Shown here piece after piece: positions 6,089 through 6,164 of a DNA stretch of 6,164 bases. The DNA lies in assembly GCA_030039695.1 (NCBI GenBank), contig JASHVB010000148.1, positions 1-6,164 on the forward strand. Reading direction: 5' to 3'. The notes beneath the pieces are model-generated. The model saw nothing but the letters and a program-made list of their open reading frames with translations. It made no database searches and was not told the origin of the DNA. This DNA comes from Acetobacteraceae bacterium (GTDB lineage: Bacteria > Pseudomonadota > Alphaproteobacteria > Acetobacterales > Acetobacteraceae). The translations under genes were made by a program, and so were the position numbers. Numbering within the stretch: the first letter of the stretch is position 1; each line of letters opens with the position of its first letter.

Positions 6089-6163
6089 TCAGTCAGGGGC
6101 ACCGAAGCGGAAGGCGTAGAGCCGGCCGTCGGCAGGGAGGTAGAACCTATTCTCGGCCACCAA
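6089..6163 (-). CDS. C-terminal end of an unidentified protein (5' part outside window)
   Basis: The minus strand has an open frame entering from the right edge and ending at TGA 6091-6089, leaving 24 codons. The visible tail reads VAENRFYLPADGRLYAFRF followed by GAPD. Twenty of the 24 codons end in G or C, in keeping with the genes here, and the residue mix (aromatic, D-G-R turn, alternating hydrophobics) looks like folded protein rather than a shadow frame. The D-G-R-L-Y-A-F turn is reminiscent of a last blade in PQQ-like beta-propeller proteins, but the fragment is far too short to assign. It is on the same strand as panC and about 575 bases upstream of it. Confidence 0.45.
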   Translation of the reverse strand: MVAENRFYLPADGRLYAFRFGAPD

Positions 6164-6164
6164 A

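Noticed and set aside
1..6164. CRISPR arrays, insertion sequences, phage genes or toxin-antitoxin pairs
   Set aside because: No regularly spaced repeats, transposase or integrase motifs, terminal inverted repeats or recognisable toxin or antitoxin proteins were found on either strand.

Overview
The window looks like part of a GC-rich alphaproteobacterial chromosome. An Acetobacteraceae-like or other Rhodospirillales member is my best guess, based on the high GC content, the RegB/RegA-type two-component pair, and the character of the quinol oxidase and PanC proteins. That placement is inference, because no rRNA or other taxonomic marker is present.

Left block, plus strand (1-4345): the 3' two thirds of cyoB, then complete cyoC and cyoD, encode subunits I, III and IV of a cytochrome bo3-type ubiquinol oxidase. 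cyoB and cyoC are one base apart, and cyoC and cyoD overlap by one base. After a 170-base gap come a RegB/PrrB/ActS-family membrane histidine kinase and its RegA/PrrA/ActR-family response regulator, which overlap by 11 bases. The kinase keeps the GGxxNPF motif linked to ubiquinone sensing in RegB and a cysteine placed like the RegB redox cysteine. The apparent logic is that an oxidase draining the ubiquinol pool sits beside a sensor of that pool's redox state. No cyoE and no SURF1-like gene occur between or after these genes.

Middle (4346-4665): about 320 bases without a convincing gene, lying between convergent genes. It holds one strong GC-rich hairpin (4539-4571) but no U-tract, and one copy of a short imperfect direct repeat.

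Right block, minus strand (4666-6164): panC (pantothenate synthetase; pantothenate and coenzyme A biosynthesis) is complete, with all signature motifs. Its best start is ATG at 5514, well inside a longer open frame. Upstream lie about 575 bases without a firm gene. This stretch includes a hairpin, a locally AT-richer patch (5871-5950, 35 of 80 bases G+C), the second copy of the direct repeat and two overlapping dyads. At the right edge, a minus-strand frame of 24 codons ending in TGA (6089-6163) looks like the C-terminus of another protein cut by the window.

Nothing here is a clearly new system. The points most worth a second look are the physical coupling of the quinol oxidase genes to a redox sensor pair, a possible RegA-type box in front of the kinase gene, and the poorly explained region upstream of panC.
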